NCBI RefSeq assembly: GCF_026625885.1
Contig: NZ_CP113068.1
Coordinates: 1,922,001 to 1,986,000 of the forward strand
From: Roseateles sp. SL47
GTDB taxonomy: Bacteria; Pseudomonadota; Gammaproteobacteria; Burkholderiales; Burkholderiaceae_C
Direction: 5' to 3'
Length of the DNA stretch: 64,000 nt
The translations under genes and the position numbers were made by a program. Positions 1 through 9,460 of this stretch are shown here, one piece after another. The notes under the pieces are model-generated. The model did no database searches and was not told the origin of the DNA. It saw only the letters and a list, made by a program, of their open reading frames with translations. Within the stretch, counting starts at the first letter, position 1; each line of letters begins with the position of its first letter.

Positions 1-1806
1 CTGCCAGCCGGTCAGGGTGCCAACGGGACAGGGGCCTTGCAGGGGGCGCCGGGGGGCGCGGCTTACGGCTGGTATTACGACGAGAACCATCAGCGGCTCA
101 AGGAAGTACGCAGCGATGCCAGCGGCACCCGCACGACCTGGATGCTGCATCCCGACGCGGCGGGAGGCTTGAGCTTCGAAACCGAGACGATGGTAGGCGC
201 AGGCGCGACGACGACGCGCAACCGCCATTACCTGAGCGCTGGCGGCAGCAGCATCGGCGTGATCATCACAGCCGACGTGCTGCCGACGCTGGTGGCTGGG
301 CAGACCGCACCGGTTGTGCTGAGCACGGTGACGGCGGTGAGGGTGGAGTACTGGCACAAGGACTCGCTGGGCAGCCTGATGGCCACGACGGACCACCGAG
401 GAGTCGTGACGGCGCGCTACAGCTACGACCCGTTTGGCAAGCGCCGCCAGGCCAATGGGACGTATGACGCCGCTGGGGTGCTGGTGGTGGACTGGGTGGC
501 TGCCGCCAACTACGGCACCGACCGTGGTTTTACAGGGCACGAGCATCTGGACGATGTGGGCCTGATCCACATGAACGGGCGGATCTACGACCCGACGGTG
601 GGGGTGTTCCTGCAGGCAGATCCCATGATCCAGTCGGCGGACGATCTGCAGAACTACAACCGCTACGGGTACTGCTTCAACAACCCGATGACGTGTACGG
701 ACCCGACGGGCTATAGCTTCCTGTCCAAATGGGTGGGTTCGACGCTGATCGGCGGGGTGCTGGACTTCTTTGCGCCCGGGCTGGGCACCTTGCTGTCTTC
801 GCTGTATCAGGTGCGGATGATTGCGCGTACGAAATTGGGGTACCAACTGGGCAGCATTGCCATCGGCGTGATGTCGGCGGTGTATTGCAAAGGGGCCGTT
901 GCGCAATGCAATGCCCTGGGGCAGGCGGGCTGGGCAGCGTTGGCAGGGCATTCGGCATCGGATGTGATCCGCACCGGGGTGATGGCGTATGTGTCGGCCT
1001 CGGTGAATAAGCAGATCGGCGACACCTTCAAGTTGGGCAGCATGACCTTCTATAACACCGTGGCGCACGGGGTGTGGGGGTGTGCGGAAGCCAAGCTCAA
1101 TGGAGGGGCCTGTAGTTCAGGCTTCCGGGGTGGATTGGCCGGGGCGGCGTTGTCCAACTATGCGGATTTGGAGTACAACAAGGGCAGCGAAGGGGTCAAC
1201 ATCGCGGTGAATACGGCGATTCATGCGGTGACCGGTGGGTTGGCGTCGCTGGCGGGAGGCGGAAGCTTCGCCGAAGGCGTCAGGTCTGCTGCGTACGCCT
1301 ACCTCTTCAATCATCTGCTCCACATCTATGGTCTGCGCCGCGAAGGATCATCCAACATCTTCGGTCACTCTGCTACGGCGATCTCCGGTTCCGGTGTTTT
1401 TAGCTTTGGGAATGACACGCCGCTGGGGGCCTCGGTCACCGAATATGTGAGGGGTCAGTCAGAGGTGCGTGATCAGATCATTGTTTACATCCCTACGACT
1501 GCCGAGCAAGATCAATCCGCCCGCGAATACGTGTCCCAGTTCAGTGACTCGAAGCTGCCCCCCGGCAAGTTCGAGAGCATCGTGATGGACAATTGTGCGG
1601 TTCATTCCGTCAACGTGATGAATTCGGCCGGCGTGCTCGGGACGGATCAGTACAACCTCATCGCGCAGGCCGGCGTCCCGATTTTGCCGAGTACCGCATC
1701 AATGGCCGCAGGATCTATTCCCAATGCTGTCGTCATACGATTGCCGCAAGGGGCCGCGATGTCGCCGGCCCTGCAAAAGCTCTTGAGTGGGTTCGATAAA
1801 AAATGA
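1..1806 (+). CDS. RHS repeat-associated polymorphic toxin, C-terminal part (5' end outside window)
   Basis: The frame is open from the first base, so this is the end of a much longer RHS protein. The conserved RHS core is clear: YDPFGKRR, GHEHLDDVGLIHMNGRIYD, FLQADPM and NRYGYCFNNP, ending at DPTGY near base 712. A hydrophobic, glycine-rich linker follows to about base 1320, and then a tip of roughly 160 residues. In RHS proteins the core marks where a shell ends and a variable toxin begins. The tip carries FGHSATAISGSG (His codon 1366-1368) and later MDNCAVHSVNVMNSAG (Cys codon 1594-1596). This His-before-Cys order is that of circularly permuted papain-like (NlpC/P60, LRAT-type) enzymes, so a peptidase, amidase or acyltransferase activity is inferred. 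The stop overlaps the next gene's ATG, as expected for a toxin-immunity pair. No VgrG or chaperone gene is visible. RHS identity is firm; the toxin fold is a motif-based inference. Confidence 0.9.
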   Translation: MPAGQGANGTGALQGAPGGAAYGWYYDENHQRLKEVRSDASGTRTTWMLHPDAAGGLSFETETMVGAGATTTRNRHYLSAGGSSIGVIITADVLPTLVAGQTAPVVLSTVTAVRVEYWHKDSLGSLMATTDHRGVVTARYSYDPFGKRRQANGTYDAAGVLVVDWVAAANYGTDRGFTGHEHLDDVGLIHMNGRIYDPTVGVFLQADPMIQSADDLQNYNRYGYCFNNPMTCTDPTGYSFLSKWVGSTLIGGVLDFFAPGLGTLLSSLYQVRMIARTKLGYQLGSIAIGVMSAVYCKGAVAQCNALGQAGWAALAGHSASDVIRTGVMAYVSASVNKQIGDTFKLGSMTFYNTVAHGVWGCAEAKLNGGACSSGFRGGLAGAALSNYADLEYNKGSEGVNIAVNTAIHAVTGGLASLAGGGSFAEGVRSAAYAYLFNHLLHIYGLRREGSSNIFGHSATAISGSGVFSFGNDTPLGASVTEYVRGQSEVRDQIIVYIPTTAEQDQSAREYVSQFSDSKLPPGKFESIVMDNCAVHSVNVMNSAGVLGTDQYNLIAQAGVPILPSTASMAAGSIPNAVVIRLPQGAAMSPALQKLLSGFDKK

Positions 1807-2261
1807 GTATCCGTCCTGTTGTCATCGTCGGGTTGCTGCTGTCGTGCTTCTTCGGGAGCGGCTGCACGTCCCAGCGAGAAATCGATTTGATGTACGCCTC
1901 CAAGCGGGGAGACCTGACTTCGATGCATACGTTGATCGAAGCGGGGGCGCGGCTCAACGTGCATGGATTGGATGATTCGACCCCGTTGATCAGTGCGATC
2001 AGTGGGGATCAATACGAGGCCGTCCAGCTACTGCTCGAGGCTGGTGCCGACCCGAATTTCCCCAGTGGCGTCCTGACGCCGCTGTACTTCGCGCTGAGTG
2101 ACGGGCGTACGGCGATCGCTTCTATTCTGATTCGGAAGAGCGCGCGGTTTGAGGTGCCAGAAAGTAATGTGCAGCTCTTTCGGGAGAAGGTGTGTGCTCG
2201 CGAAAAGGATGCCACTTTCATGGCTGTGTTGCGCGAGGCGGGATACACGTGCTCAGCTTAA
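1803..2261 (+). CDS. Ankyrin-repeat lipoprotein, probable immunity protein of the RHS toxin
   Basis: A 152-residue protein that begins with a lipoprotein signal (hydrophobic VVIVGLLLSCFF, then lipobox GSGC). The residues after the Cys are not Asp, so outer-membrane sorting is likely. The rest reads as about three ankyrin repeats: LMYASKRGDLTSMHTLIEAG, TPLISAISGDQYEAVQLLLE and TPLYFALSDGRTAIASILI. The ATG overlaps the RHS stop (ATGA), implying translational coupling. Ankyrin proteins are a known immunity class in polymorphic toxin loci, and a periplasm-facing lipoprotein would suit a toxin that acts on peptidoglycan or another envelope target. The immunity role is inferred from position and topology only. 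Confidence 0.8.
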   Translation: MSIRPVVIVGLLLSCFFGSGCTSQREIDLMYASKRGDLTSMHTLIEAGARLNVHGLDDSTPLISAISGDQYEAVQLLLEAGADPNFPSGVLTPLYFALSDGRTAIASILIRKSARFEVPESNVQLFREKVCAREKDATFMAVLREAGYTCSA

Positions 2262-2316
2262 GAGGGGCACTCTCAAAATCCGAAGTACAACACCTGCCAA
2301 CCGGTAAGGTGTGAAG

Positions 2317-2661
2317 ATGACGACGAGATACACGGAACTATAGGCTGAAGATCGGGTGACCATGGCGGCGCTGCGCCAACAAGGACGGAGTCAACGGCAG
2401 ATTGCTGCGGTTTTGGATCGCAGTCCGGCGCCCGTGAGCACGGAACTCAGGCGCAATTCCCGTGACGTGGGCTTTTCGTCGAACGCGGCGCAGCGCTTGA
2501 GCACTGAGCGGCGTGTTGCATCTCGGCCCATCGCGGGGAGGCAGTGCAAGGACTTCGAGGATCTGCAAACTCGCCCTGTGCGCAAGCGCAAGGTGCCACC
2601 CATCGACACGCCCCATCGTGGTCACGCGGGCTCCTGCGGCTCGCGGGCTCGATCCGACTGA
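2317..2661 (+). pseudogene. IS30-family transposase N-terminal remnant
   Basis: From ATG 2317 the frame reads MTTRYTEL, hits an in-frame TAG at 2341-2343, then continues with AEDRVTMAALRQQGRSQRQI and SPAPVSTELRRNS. That is the helix-turn-helix opening of IS30-type transposases. The similarity fades after about 60 codons, no DDE catalytic domain follows and no terminal inverted repeats were found. It is a dead insertion-sequence scar just downstream of the toxin cassette. The remaining bases to 2841 hold nothing recognisable. Confidence 0.65.
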
Positions 2662-2841
2662 CACCGAAACACCGGGCCTGGTGCGTGTTGCTTCGTCGAA
2701 CGGGTAGCGAGAGGTACCACCACGCCGGTGGTTCGCATGTCTAGCATGCGGTTGGCGACGGCCGGCCGTCACCAACCGCCGCCCGTGAAACCGACCAGCC
2801 AAGTGAATCCGCGTTGACTCAACCCGGATTCACCCCTCCAT

Positions 2842-5004
2842 TCAAGCCTTCTTCAGCGCCTCGCTGTTAAACGGCAACTGCCGCAGCCGCTTGCCAGTGG
2901 CGGCGAAGATGGCATTGGCCACGGCCGGCGCAATCGGCGGCGTTCCCGGCTCCCCGATGCCACCCGGCGCTTCGTTGCTGTTGACGATATGCACCTCCAC
3001 CTTGGGCATCTCATTCATGCGCAGCACCGGATAGTCGTGGAAGTTGCTCTGTTCCACCTTGCCATCCTTGAAGCTGATGCGGCCATACAGCGCCGCCGTC
3101 AGCCCATACACCACTGCACCTTCGATCTGCCGGGCGATGGTCTGCGGGTTCACCGTCTGGCCGCAGTCCACCGCCGCCGTCACCTTGTGCACACGGATGG
3201 CGCCATCGTCGCCCACCGACACCTCCGCGACTTCCGCCACAAAGGTGCCGAAACTCTCGGCCACCGCCACGCCCCGGAAATGCCCCTTTGGTGCGGGCGT
3301 CTTCCAGCCGGCCTTGGACGCCGCCAGTTCCAGCACGCCCTTGGCCCGAGGTTGTTTGTCCAGCAGGGCCAGGCGGTATTGCAGCGGGTCAGCCTTGGCC
3401 GCGTGCGCCAGCTCATCGATGAAGCTTTCGATGAAGAAGGCATTTTGCGAATGGCCCACCGAGCGCCAGAACCACACCTGCGGCCCCGGCTCGGCGCGGC
3501 CATAGAGAATGCGCTGGTTCGGGATGCTGTAGGGATGGTCCGCCAGACCCTCAACCGCCATGCTGTCCACGCCGCTGTCCGGAATCTTCATGAAGCCGGA
3601 GGCCGCCATGATGGACGGGCTGGCCACTTCGGCCTTCAGCTGCGAAGGGCGGCCACGGTCATCCAATGCCGCCGCAAAACGCACGCGGGAGGTGGGGCGA
3701 TAGAAGCCAGCCGCCATGTCGTCTTCACGCGCGTAGATCAGCTTGACCGGGCTGCCACTGATCTTGGACAGCAAGGTGGCGTCGATGGTGAAGTCGGGCG
3801 CAAAGCGGCGGCCAAAGCCTCCGCCCAGCAGCAGCGTGTTCACCTTGACCTTGGCCGGGGTCACCTGCGCCACATGCCCCAGAATGCCCTGGGCCGGCCC
3901 CTGGCTTTGTGTGCCCGCCCAGATGGTGACCGAGTCGCCCTGCACCCAGGCCAGGCAGTTCAGCGGCTCCATGCAGGCATGCGCCAGGTAGGGCACGTCG
4001 TATTGCGCTTCGATGCGCGCCGCAGCGGCGTCGGGCATCTGACCTTCCTCGCGCGCCACGGCCTTGGCGTCTTTCAGGGCCTGATCCAGCGTGGCCGAGA
4101 TCTTGTCCTGCGACAAGTCGGCATGTGGGCCCAGGTCCCATTCCACCGCCAGCGCATCCCGCCCCTGGCGGGCCGCCCAGTAGCCGTCCGCCAGCACCGC
4201 CACGCCAGAGGGCAGGGTGATGACCTTGCGCACGCCCGGAATGGCCTTGGCCTTGGTCTCGTCAAAGGCTTTGGGTTTGGCCCCGGCGATCGGCGCACGG
4301 GCCATCACCGCAATCAGCATGCCGTCCACCTGGGCATCGATGCCGAACTTGGCGGTGCCGTTGATCTTGGCCGCGCTGTCCAGGCGACGTGTGGGTTTGC
4401 CCATGATGCGGAAGTCCTTGCGGTCCTTCAGCGTGGGTTTTTCCGGGACGGGCAGCGTGGCGGCCACGCTCACCAGCGAGCCGTAGCTGGCTTTCTTGCC
4501 GCCGGGGCCAATGACCTGGCCGCGCTCGGTGCGCAGCGCGCTGGCCGGCACCTTCCATTGCTGAGCCGCTGCCGCCACCAGCATCTGGCGAGCGGCGGCG
4601 CCGGCCTGGCGCACGGGAGTCCAGTGGGCACGCACGGTGGTGCTGCCGCCGGTGGCCTGCATGCCAAACATCGGATTGTTGTAGGCCTGGTCCACAGGCG
4701 CCTGTTCCACGCTCACCTGCGACCAGTCGGCATCCAGCTCCTCGGCCACCATCATGGGAATGGCGGTGAGCACGCCCTGGCCCATTTCGGCGGAGCCGCA
4801 CACCACGGTGACACGGTTGTCCGGCGTGATGCGCAGCCAGGCATTGGGCGCGAAGGTATTGGTGGCGGAGGCGTTGGCTGTAGGGGCGGCCTGGGCCAGA
4901 CGGCCGCCGGCCAGCGGCAGGGTGAACGACAGACTCAGGGCCGCGCCGCTCTTGAGCAGCGAGCGGCGGCTGGCGCCGGTCGGGTTCAGGATCTCGGTGC
5001 TCAT
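2842..5004 (-). CDS. Molybdopterin-binding subunit of a xanthine dehydrogenase-family oxidase (IorB-like)
   Basis: A 720-residue catalytic subunit of the aldehyde oxidase/xanthine dehydrogenase family, of the isoquinoline 1-oxidoreductase beta type. It hydroxylates an N-heterocycle or oxidises an aldehyde using a molybdenum cofactor; the substrate cannot be read from sequence. Residues 12-18 form a twin-arginine motif (SRRSLLK) before a hydrophobic segment ending AQA near residue 39, so Tat export to the periplasm is likely. Visible family motifs include GGGFGRRF and, near the C-terminus, [10 protein letters not shown], which carries the expected catalytic Glu. It overlaps the upstream 2Fe-2S subunit gene by four bases (ATGA). 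No FAD subunit is present, which fits the IorAB layout, where electrons usually pass to a cytochrome; none is encoded nearby. Confidence 0.9.
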   Translation of the reverse strand: MSTEILNPTGASRRSLLKSGAALSLSFTLPLAGGRLAQAAPTANASATNTFAPNAWLRITPDNRVTVVCGSAEMGQGVLTAIPMMVAEELDADWSQVSVEQAPVDQAYNNPMFGMQATGGSTTVRAHWTPVRQAGAAARQMLVAAAAQQWKVPASALRTERGQVIGPGGKKASYGSLVSVAATLPVPEKPTLKDRKDFRIMGKPTRRLDSAAKINGTAKFGIDAQVDGMLIAVMARAPIAGAKPKAFDETKAKAIPGVRKVITLPSGVAVLADGYWAARQGRDALAVEWDLGPHADLSQDKISATLDQALKDAKAVAREEGQMPDAAAARIEAQYDVPYLAHACMEPLNCLAWVQGDSVTIWAGTQSQGPAQGILGHVAQVTPAKVKVNTLLLGGGFGRRFAPDFTIDATLLSKISGSPVKLIYAREDDMAAGFYRPTSRVRFAAALDDRGRPSQLKAEVASPSIMAASGFMKIPDSGVDSMAVEGLADHPYSIPNQRILYGRAEPGPQVWFWRSVGHSQNAFFIESFIDELAHAAKADPLQYRLALLDKQPRAKGVLELAASKAGWKTPAPKGHFRGVAVAESFGTFVAEVAEVSVGDDGAIRVHKVTAAVDCGQTVNPQTIARQIEGAVVYGLTAALYGRISFKDGKVEQSNFHDYPVLRMNEMPKVEVHIVNSNEAPGGIGEPGTPPIAPAVANAIFAATGKRLRQLPFNSEALKKA

Positions 5005-5477
5005 GCCTTGCCTCCATGACCCAGTTGGGCGGACGCATCATGAATGGCCGCGCGGATCTGGTTGTAGGTGCCGCAGCGGCAGAGGTTGCCGCTCATGGCG
5101 TTGTCGATGTCGGTGTCGGTGGGCTTGCGGTTGCCGGCCAACAGCGCGGTGGCGCTCATGATCTGGCCGCTCTGGCAGTAGCCGCACTGCGGCACGTCAA
5201 TCTTGAGCCAGGCGTATTGCACGGCTTTGCCGGCCGGCGTGGCGCCAACGCCTTCGATGGTGGTGATTTTCTTGCCGGCCGCTGCTTCCAGCGGGGTCTG
5301 GCAGGAGCGGACCGGTTGGCCGTCCAGATGCACGGTGCAGGCGCCGCACAAGGCCATGCCGCAACCGAATTTCGTGCCGGTGAGTTGCAGTTGTTCACGC
5401 AGGGCCCACAGCAGGGGCATTTGCGGGTCGGCTTCCAGCGCGACCGGCGTACCATTGACCGTCAGCTTGATCGTCAT
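5001..5477 (-). CDS. (2Fe-2S)-binding subunit of a xanthine dehydrogenase-family oxidase (IorA-like)
   Basis: A 158-residue electron-transfer subunit with two [2Fe-2S] clusters. The plant-ferredoxin-type cluster ligands are Cys39, Cys44, Cys47 and Cys59 ([15 protein letters not shown]); the second domain has CGYC (98, 101) and CRC (133, 135). The ATG at 5477 is preferred over longer frames because it follows a GGAGGAGA ribosome site and gives the usual family length and opening ([10 protein letters not shown]). It lacks a signal peptide, consistent with hitchhiker export through the Tat signal of its partner. It precedes and overlaps the large-subunit gene by four bases. Confidence 0.92.
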   Translation of the reverse strand: MTIKLTVNGTPVALEADPQMPLLWALREQLQLTGTKFGCGMALCGACTVHLDGQPVRSCQTPLEAAAGKKITTIEGVGATPAGKAVQYAWLKIDVPQCGYCQSGQIMSATALLAGNRKPTDTDIDNAMSGNLCRCGTYNQIRAAIHDASAQLGHGGKA

Positions 5478-5726
5478 GTCTCTCCTCCGGGGGGCATGCC
5501 TCGGCCGATCCGGTCCCGGATGGGCGACGGCGCCGGGGCGAAGGAGGGCAAGCGTATCCCGAAACGCCGGGGCGTGCTTGCCTGATCCTCCGAGCGGCTT
5601 GCGTGATTGCGCGGGGCTGGGGCGGCCCATTTGGGACCTTGCCGGGAGGATCAAAGTTGCGGGCGTTGGGGACTGCGGCCCTAAGTCCTGCTGCCCCGAA
5701 AACCGGGGCCTTGGACACCGTGGCGG

Positions 5727-5999
5727 TCAGTGCCGGGGCGATGAAGCCGCCGCCGTGCCAGAGGCCGGTACGGAGCCTGGTGTCGAGACCACGCCGATCG
5801 GAATGGCACCGCGGCCGGAAGGTTTGTAGGTGTCGTCCGCCGGAGGTGGGGCGGGGGCCCGCTTGGCGGTGTTGGCGCGAGCGGCGGAGAACATGGTGGC
5901 CGCGCCCTCACGAAGCTTGGTGGCGAAGAACAAACCGGCCACGGCCAAGCCGATGGCCACGATGCCGGCGATGATTTTGACGGGGGAAAACTGCTGCAT
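5727..5999 (-). CDS. Small single-pass membrane protein, function unknown
   Basis: A 90-residue frame starting MQQFSPVKIIAGIVAIGLAV, with one strong transmembrane segment at about residues 8-25. A short charged stretch and a Pro/Ala-rich, probably disordered tail follow. The ATG at 5999 has an AAGG ribosome site about seven bases upstream; a longer in-frame start would add an unlikely Pro-rich extension. It lies alone between the IorAB-like operon and the TetR gene, on the same strand as both. No family recognised. Confidence 0.55.
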   Translation of the reverse strand: MQQFSPVKIIAGIVAIGLAVAGLFFATKLREGAATMFSAARANTAKRAPAPPPADDTYKPSGRGAIPIGVVSTPGSVPASGTAAASSPRH

Positions 6000-6197
6000 G
6001 AGGTGCCTTGGAGAAGCGGCAAGGGTAACAAACTCCGCAGGCCAGGCCGGTGCGGCGGGAGTCGGGCAACGCCCGGGCGGAAGCGTCCAGTGCAACGCCC
6101 AGCGTCAGTCTCGGTGTAGCGCCCCATTGAAGGCCCGATGCTAGGCCCGGCAGCAATGATCAGGTTTTTGATGCGTGGCCTGCGCGTGTTCGCGTGG

Positions 6198-7025
6198 TCA
6201 GCCTTCTCCGCCATGGGCCGCGGCCAGCGCCTCGCTCACTTGCGTCTTGAGCCGGCGCAAGGCCAGCAGTTCATGGTCCGGCGCCTGCAGGGCCGGCCAC
6301 AGCAGGGCCACCAGATCGCGCGCCGCACGGTCCACCTGGATTTCCCGCCCGGCGATGATCACTTCCCAGAGCATGTGCTCCATCGGCCCGAAGACCAGGG
6401 ACCGCAGCAGGCGCAGCGGAATGTCCTGGCGCACCTCGCCCGAGGCCTGCCCGCGCGACAGCAGATCCATCAGCGGGGCGGTATAGCGCCGCTGCAACTC
6501 CACAAATGCCGCACCGAAGGACTGTCCGTCATCCTGGCTCAGGGTGAGCGTGGCTTCGCGCTTGCGGCCTTCCGACAGCACCAGTTCACAAAGGCCGGTG
6601 CCCTGGATCAGGAACAGTCGCAGGTGGGTGTGCACCACGAATTCCAGCTGGTCCCGGATGGGCCGCTCTCGCGGCAGACCGGTTTCAATGGCCTCGATGA
6701 TCTCGTCATACCAGTCCCCGATCACCCGCATGCAGAGCTCGCGTTTACCCCGGAAATAGGTGAAAACGGTGGCCTCGGAAATCCCCAGCCGTTGGGCAAT
6801 CTCGGTGGTGGTGGTCCGTTCGTACCCACGCTCGGCAAACACCGCCCGGCTCTCGCGCAGGATGTCCCGCACCCGTTGGCCGGCCTTGGCGCCGACAGGC
6901 GAGCGCCGCTGCGAGGGCAGGCTCTGGGTGGCGGTCGTGGTGGTCGTGGCGGCGGCGACCGGATCCTGGGAGGTCTGGGAAGTGCGGGAGGTCCGGGAGG
7001 TGCGGGAAGGGGCATTGGCACGCAT
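6198..7025 (-). CDS. TetR/AcrR-family regulator, candidate regulator of the leucine-degradation cluster
   Basis: A 275-residue TetR-type repressor. The DNA-binding domain is at about residues 50-100 (RDILRESRAVFAERGYERT, TEIAQRLGISEATVFTYF), followed by a helical ligand-binding domain. It diverges from the methylcrotonyl-CoA carboxylase gene across 206 bases that contain a palindrome. In Burkholderiales the liu genes are often controlled by a TetR protein called LiuQ, so this is a good candidate, but identity to LiuQ is inferred from position. Oddly, the first 40 or so residues are a low-complexity Ser/Arg/Thr/Gln/Ala leader encoded partly by 9-base tandem repeats at about 6968-7012. Confidence 0.88.
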   Translation of the reverse strand: MRANAPSRTSRTSRTSQTSQDPVAAATTTTTATQSLPSQRRSPVGAKAGQRVRDILRESRAVFAERGYERTTTTEIAQRLGISEATVFTYFRGKRELCMRVIGDWYDEIIEAIETGLPRERPIRDQLEFVVHTHLRLFLIQGTGLCELVLSEGRKREATLTLSQDDGQSFGAAFVELQRRYTAPLMDLLSRGQASGEVRQDIPLRLLRSLVFGPMEHMLWEVIIAGREIQVDRAARDLVALLWPALQAPDHELLALRRLKTQVSEALAAAHGGEG

Positions 7026-7047
7026 GGTGCGCGATTGTGCTGAGTAA

Positions 7048-7063
7048 TTGAGCTTGACTCAAG
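7048..7063. promoter_or_regulatory. Palindromic candidate operator between TetR gene and liuB
   Basis: The divergent promoter region holds TTGAG-N5-CTCAA (7048-7062), overlapping the odd palindrome CTTGACTCAAG (7053-7063). Its place between a TetR gene and its likely target suggests an operator. Binding is not shown. Confidence 0.45.
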
Positions 7064-7231
7064 TATTGTTGTTGAGGCCGCGCTTCTCGCTTATGCTTCG
7101 TGCCTCATCTGGCTGCTGACACCCTGGTGGCTTGGTGCGGTGCTCGCCCACCCGGCGGGCGCTGACGAATTGAGCCACACTCACAAAGCCTTGCCGCCGC
7201 ACCCGCAGGAGGCGGGCGCCCAGGAGACTTC

Positions 7232-8839
7232 ATGCCCGTGCTGTCCACCCAGCTGAATGCCCGCTCGGCCGACTTCAAGGCCAATGCCGCTGCCATGCGC
7301 GCCCTGATCAATGATCTGAACGCCAAGCTGGCCGCCATTGCGCAGGGCGGCGGTGAGGCGGCGCGGGCCAAGCATGTGGCACGCGGCAAGCTGCTGCCGC
7401 GTGACCGGGTGGAACAGCTGCTGGACCCGGGCACGCCTTTCCTCGAAATCGCTCCGCTGGCGGGCCTGGACCTGTATGACAACGCCGCGCCGGGGGGCGG
7501 GGTGATTGCCGGCATCGGCCGTGTGTCCGGTGTGGAATGCGTGATCGTCTGCAACGACGCCACGGTCAAGGGCGGCACCTACTACCCGATCACCGTCAAG
7601 AAGCACCTGCGGGCCCAGGAGATTGCCGACCAGAACCGGCTGCCCTGCGTCTATCTGGTGGATTCGGGCGGCGCCAACCTGCCCAACCAGGACGAAGTGT
7701 TTCCCGACCGGGATCACTTCGGCCGCATCTTCTTCAACCAGGCCAATCTGTCCGCCAAGGGCATTCCGCAGATCGCCGTGGTGATGGGCTCCTGCACGGC
7801 CGGCGGTGCCTATGTGCCGGCCATGAGCGACGAGACCGTCATCGTGCGCAACCAAGGCACCATCTTCCTGGGCGGCCCGCCGCTGGTCAAAGCCGCCACC
7901 GGCGAGGTGGTGAGTGCGGAAGACCTGGGCGGGGGCGATGTCCACACCCGTCTGTCCGGTGTGGCGGACCATCTCGCCGAGGACGATACCCATGCCCTGG
8001 CGATCGCCCGGCAGTCGATTGCACGCCTGAACTGGCGCAAGCAGGGCGAGCTGCTGATGCAGCCCGCGCGGGCGCCGCTGCATGATGCCACCGAGTTGCA
8101 CGGCGTCATCCCCACCGACACCCGCAAGCCCTTTGATGTGCGCGAGGTCATCAGCCGTGTGGTGGATGGCAGCGAATTCGATGAATTCAAGGCCCGTTAT
8201 GGCAACACGCTGGTCTGCGGCTTCGCCCACATCGAGGGCATGCCGGTGGGCATCGTGGCCAACAACGGCATCCTGTTCGCCGAAAGCGCCAACAAGGGCG
8301 CCCACTTCATCGAACTGTGCTGCCAGCGCAAGATTCCGCTGGTGTTCCTGCAGAACATCACCGGCTTCATGGTGGGTCGCAAATATGAAAACGAAGGCAT
8401 CGCCCGTGCGGGCGCCAAGATGGTGACGGCGGTGGCCTGCGCCCAGGTGCCCAAGTTCACCGTCATCATCGGCGGCAGCTTCGGTGCCGGCAATTACGGC
8501 ATGTGCGGCCGGGCTTATTCCCCGCGCTTCCTGTGGATGTGGCCCAACGCCCGGATTTCGGTGATGGGCGGCGAGCAGGCTGCTTCGGTGCTGGCCACAC
8601 TGCGCCGGGATGGCATTGAAGCCAAGGGGGGGCAATGGAGCGCGGACGAAGAAGAGGCCTTTAAATCACCCATCCGCGCGCAGTATGAGTCGCAGGGCCA
8701 CCCTTACTACGCCAGCGCCCGCCTCTGGGACGACGGTGTGATCGACCCGGCTGACACGCGCCGCGTGCTGGCGCTGGGGCTGTCCGCCGCCTTGAATGCG
8801 CCGGTGGCGGAGACCCGTTTCGGCGTGTTCCGCATGTGA
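7232..8839 (+). CDS. liuB: Methylcrotonyl-CoA carboxylase carboxyltransferase (beta) subunit
   Basis: A 535-residue carboxyltransferase with both crotonase-fold halves of the family. It transfers CO2 from carboxybiotin to 3-methylcrotonyl-CoA in leucine breakdown. Typical motifs are [53 protein letters not shown] and, in the second half, [16 protein letters not shown]. The length and the [11 protein letters not shown] stretch fit methylcrotonyl- rather than propionyl-CoA carboxylase. The ATG follows an AGGAG ribosome site. It opens a co-directional array, and its biotinylated partner subunit lies 7.4 kb downstream beyond the biotin genes. Confidence 0.95.
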   Translation: MPVLSTQLNARSADFKANAAAMRALINDLNAKLAAIAQGGGEAARAKHVARGKLLPRDRVEQLLDPGTPFLEIAPLAGLDLYDNAAPGGGVIAGIGRVSGVECVIVCNDATVKGGTYYPITVKKHLRAQEIADQNRLPCVYLVDSGGANLPNQDEVFPDRDHFGRIFFNQANLSAKGIPQIAVVMGSCTAGGAYVPAMSDETVIVRNQGTIFLGGPPLVKAATGEVVSAEDLGGGDVHTRLSGVADHLAEDDTHALAIARQSIARLNWRKQGELLMQPARAPLHDATELHGVIPTDTRKPFDVREVISRVVDGSEFDEFKARYGNTLVCGFAHIEGMPVGIVANNGILFAESANKGAHFIELCCQRKIPLVFLQNITGFMVGRKYENEGIARAGAKMVTAVACAQVPKFTVIIGGSFGAGNYGMCGRAYSPRFLWMWPNARISVMGGEQAASVLATLRRDGIEAKGGQWSADEEEAFKSPIRAQYESQGHPYYASARLWDDGVIDPADTRRVLALGLSAALNAPVAETRFGVFRM

Positions 8840-8875
8840 AGATCAGGGCTCCGTCACTCGCCCAACTGCTTGCTC

Positions 8876-9460
8876 ATGACCTCAGCCATCCACATCCGTC
8901 CCCTCACCGCCTCCGACTCGCTGGAAGCGCTCACCGCGTTGCTGCACCAGGCCTATGCGTCGCTGGCCGCGCAGGGGTGGAACTTCACCGCCGTGGACCA
9001 GCCGGTGTCGCTCACCGCCAAGCGTGTGGCGTCGGGGCAATGTTTTCTGGCAGAGGAGATGGATTCCCAAGGCCAGCGGCGTCTGGTGGGCACGGTGATG
9101 GTGCGTGGTCCCTACCGGCCAGGCGTCGACGCCTGGAGCCTGGACACGCCCTGTTTTACCGACCCGGCCAACGCCATCCTGTCGCAACTGGCCGTGCATC
9201 CGGACTGCCGGGGGCAAGGGCTGGGAGAGCGCCTGATGGATATCGCCGAAGCCTGGGCGCGCGAGCGGGGTTATCAGGCCGTGGCGCTGGACACGGCGAT
9301 GCCGGCCCTCGCGCTGCGCCAGCGGTATGAACGCCGCGGCTATGTAACGGTGGGGGAAGTGCAGTGGGAAGGCAAGACCTATCGCAGCGTGCTGATGCGC
9401 AAACCGCTGTCCTCTGCCCCGTCCCCGTCCCCGTCCCCGCTGGAGACGGATGCCGCATGA
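8876..9460 (+). CDS. GNAT-family N-acetyltransferase
   Basis: A 194-residue acetyltransferase of unknown substrate. The acetyl-CoA-binding signature is present as LAVHPDCRGQGLGERLMDIA, followed by the usual YERRGY stretch. ATG 8876 is preferred to the TTG six bases earlier. The C-terminus is a Ser-Pro tail (SAPSPSPSPLE) encoded by a short CCCCGT-type tandem repeat and is probably disordered. Its stop overlaps the next gene's ATG (ATGA), so it belongs to the liu/bio transcription unit, although no role in leucine or biotin metabolism is evident. Confidence 0.85.
   Translation: MTSAIHIRPLTASDSLEALTALLHQAYASLAAQGWNFTAVDQPVSLTAKRVASGQCFLAEEMDSQGQRRLVGTVMVRGPYRPGVDAWSLDTPCFTDPANAILSQLAVHPDCRGQGLGERLMDIAEAWARERGYQAVALDTAMPALALRQRYERRGYVTVGEVQWEGKTYRSVLMRKPLSSAPSPSPSPLETDAA

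Noticed and set aside
2338..2802. Minus-strand open frame in the IS30 remnant region
   Set aside because: Arg-rich shadow without domains; the plus-strand helix-turn-helix remnant explains the region.
2989..5019. A 676-codon plus-strand open frame opposite the IorB-like gene
   Set aside because: Repetitive His/Gly/Arg-rich shadow frame with no domain; the minus-strand molybdoenzyme is clear.
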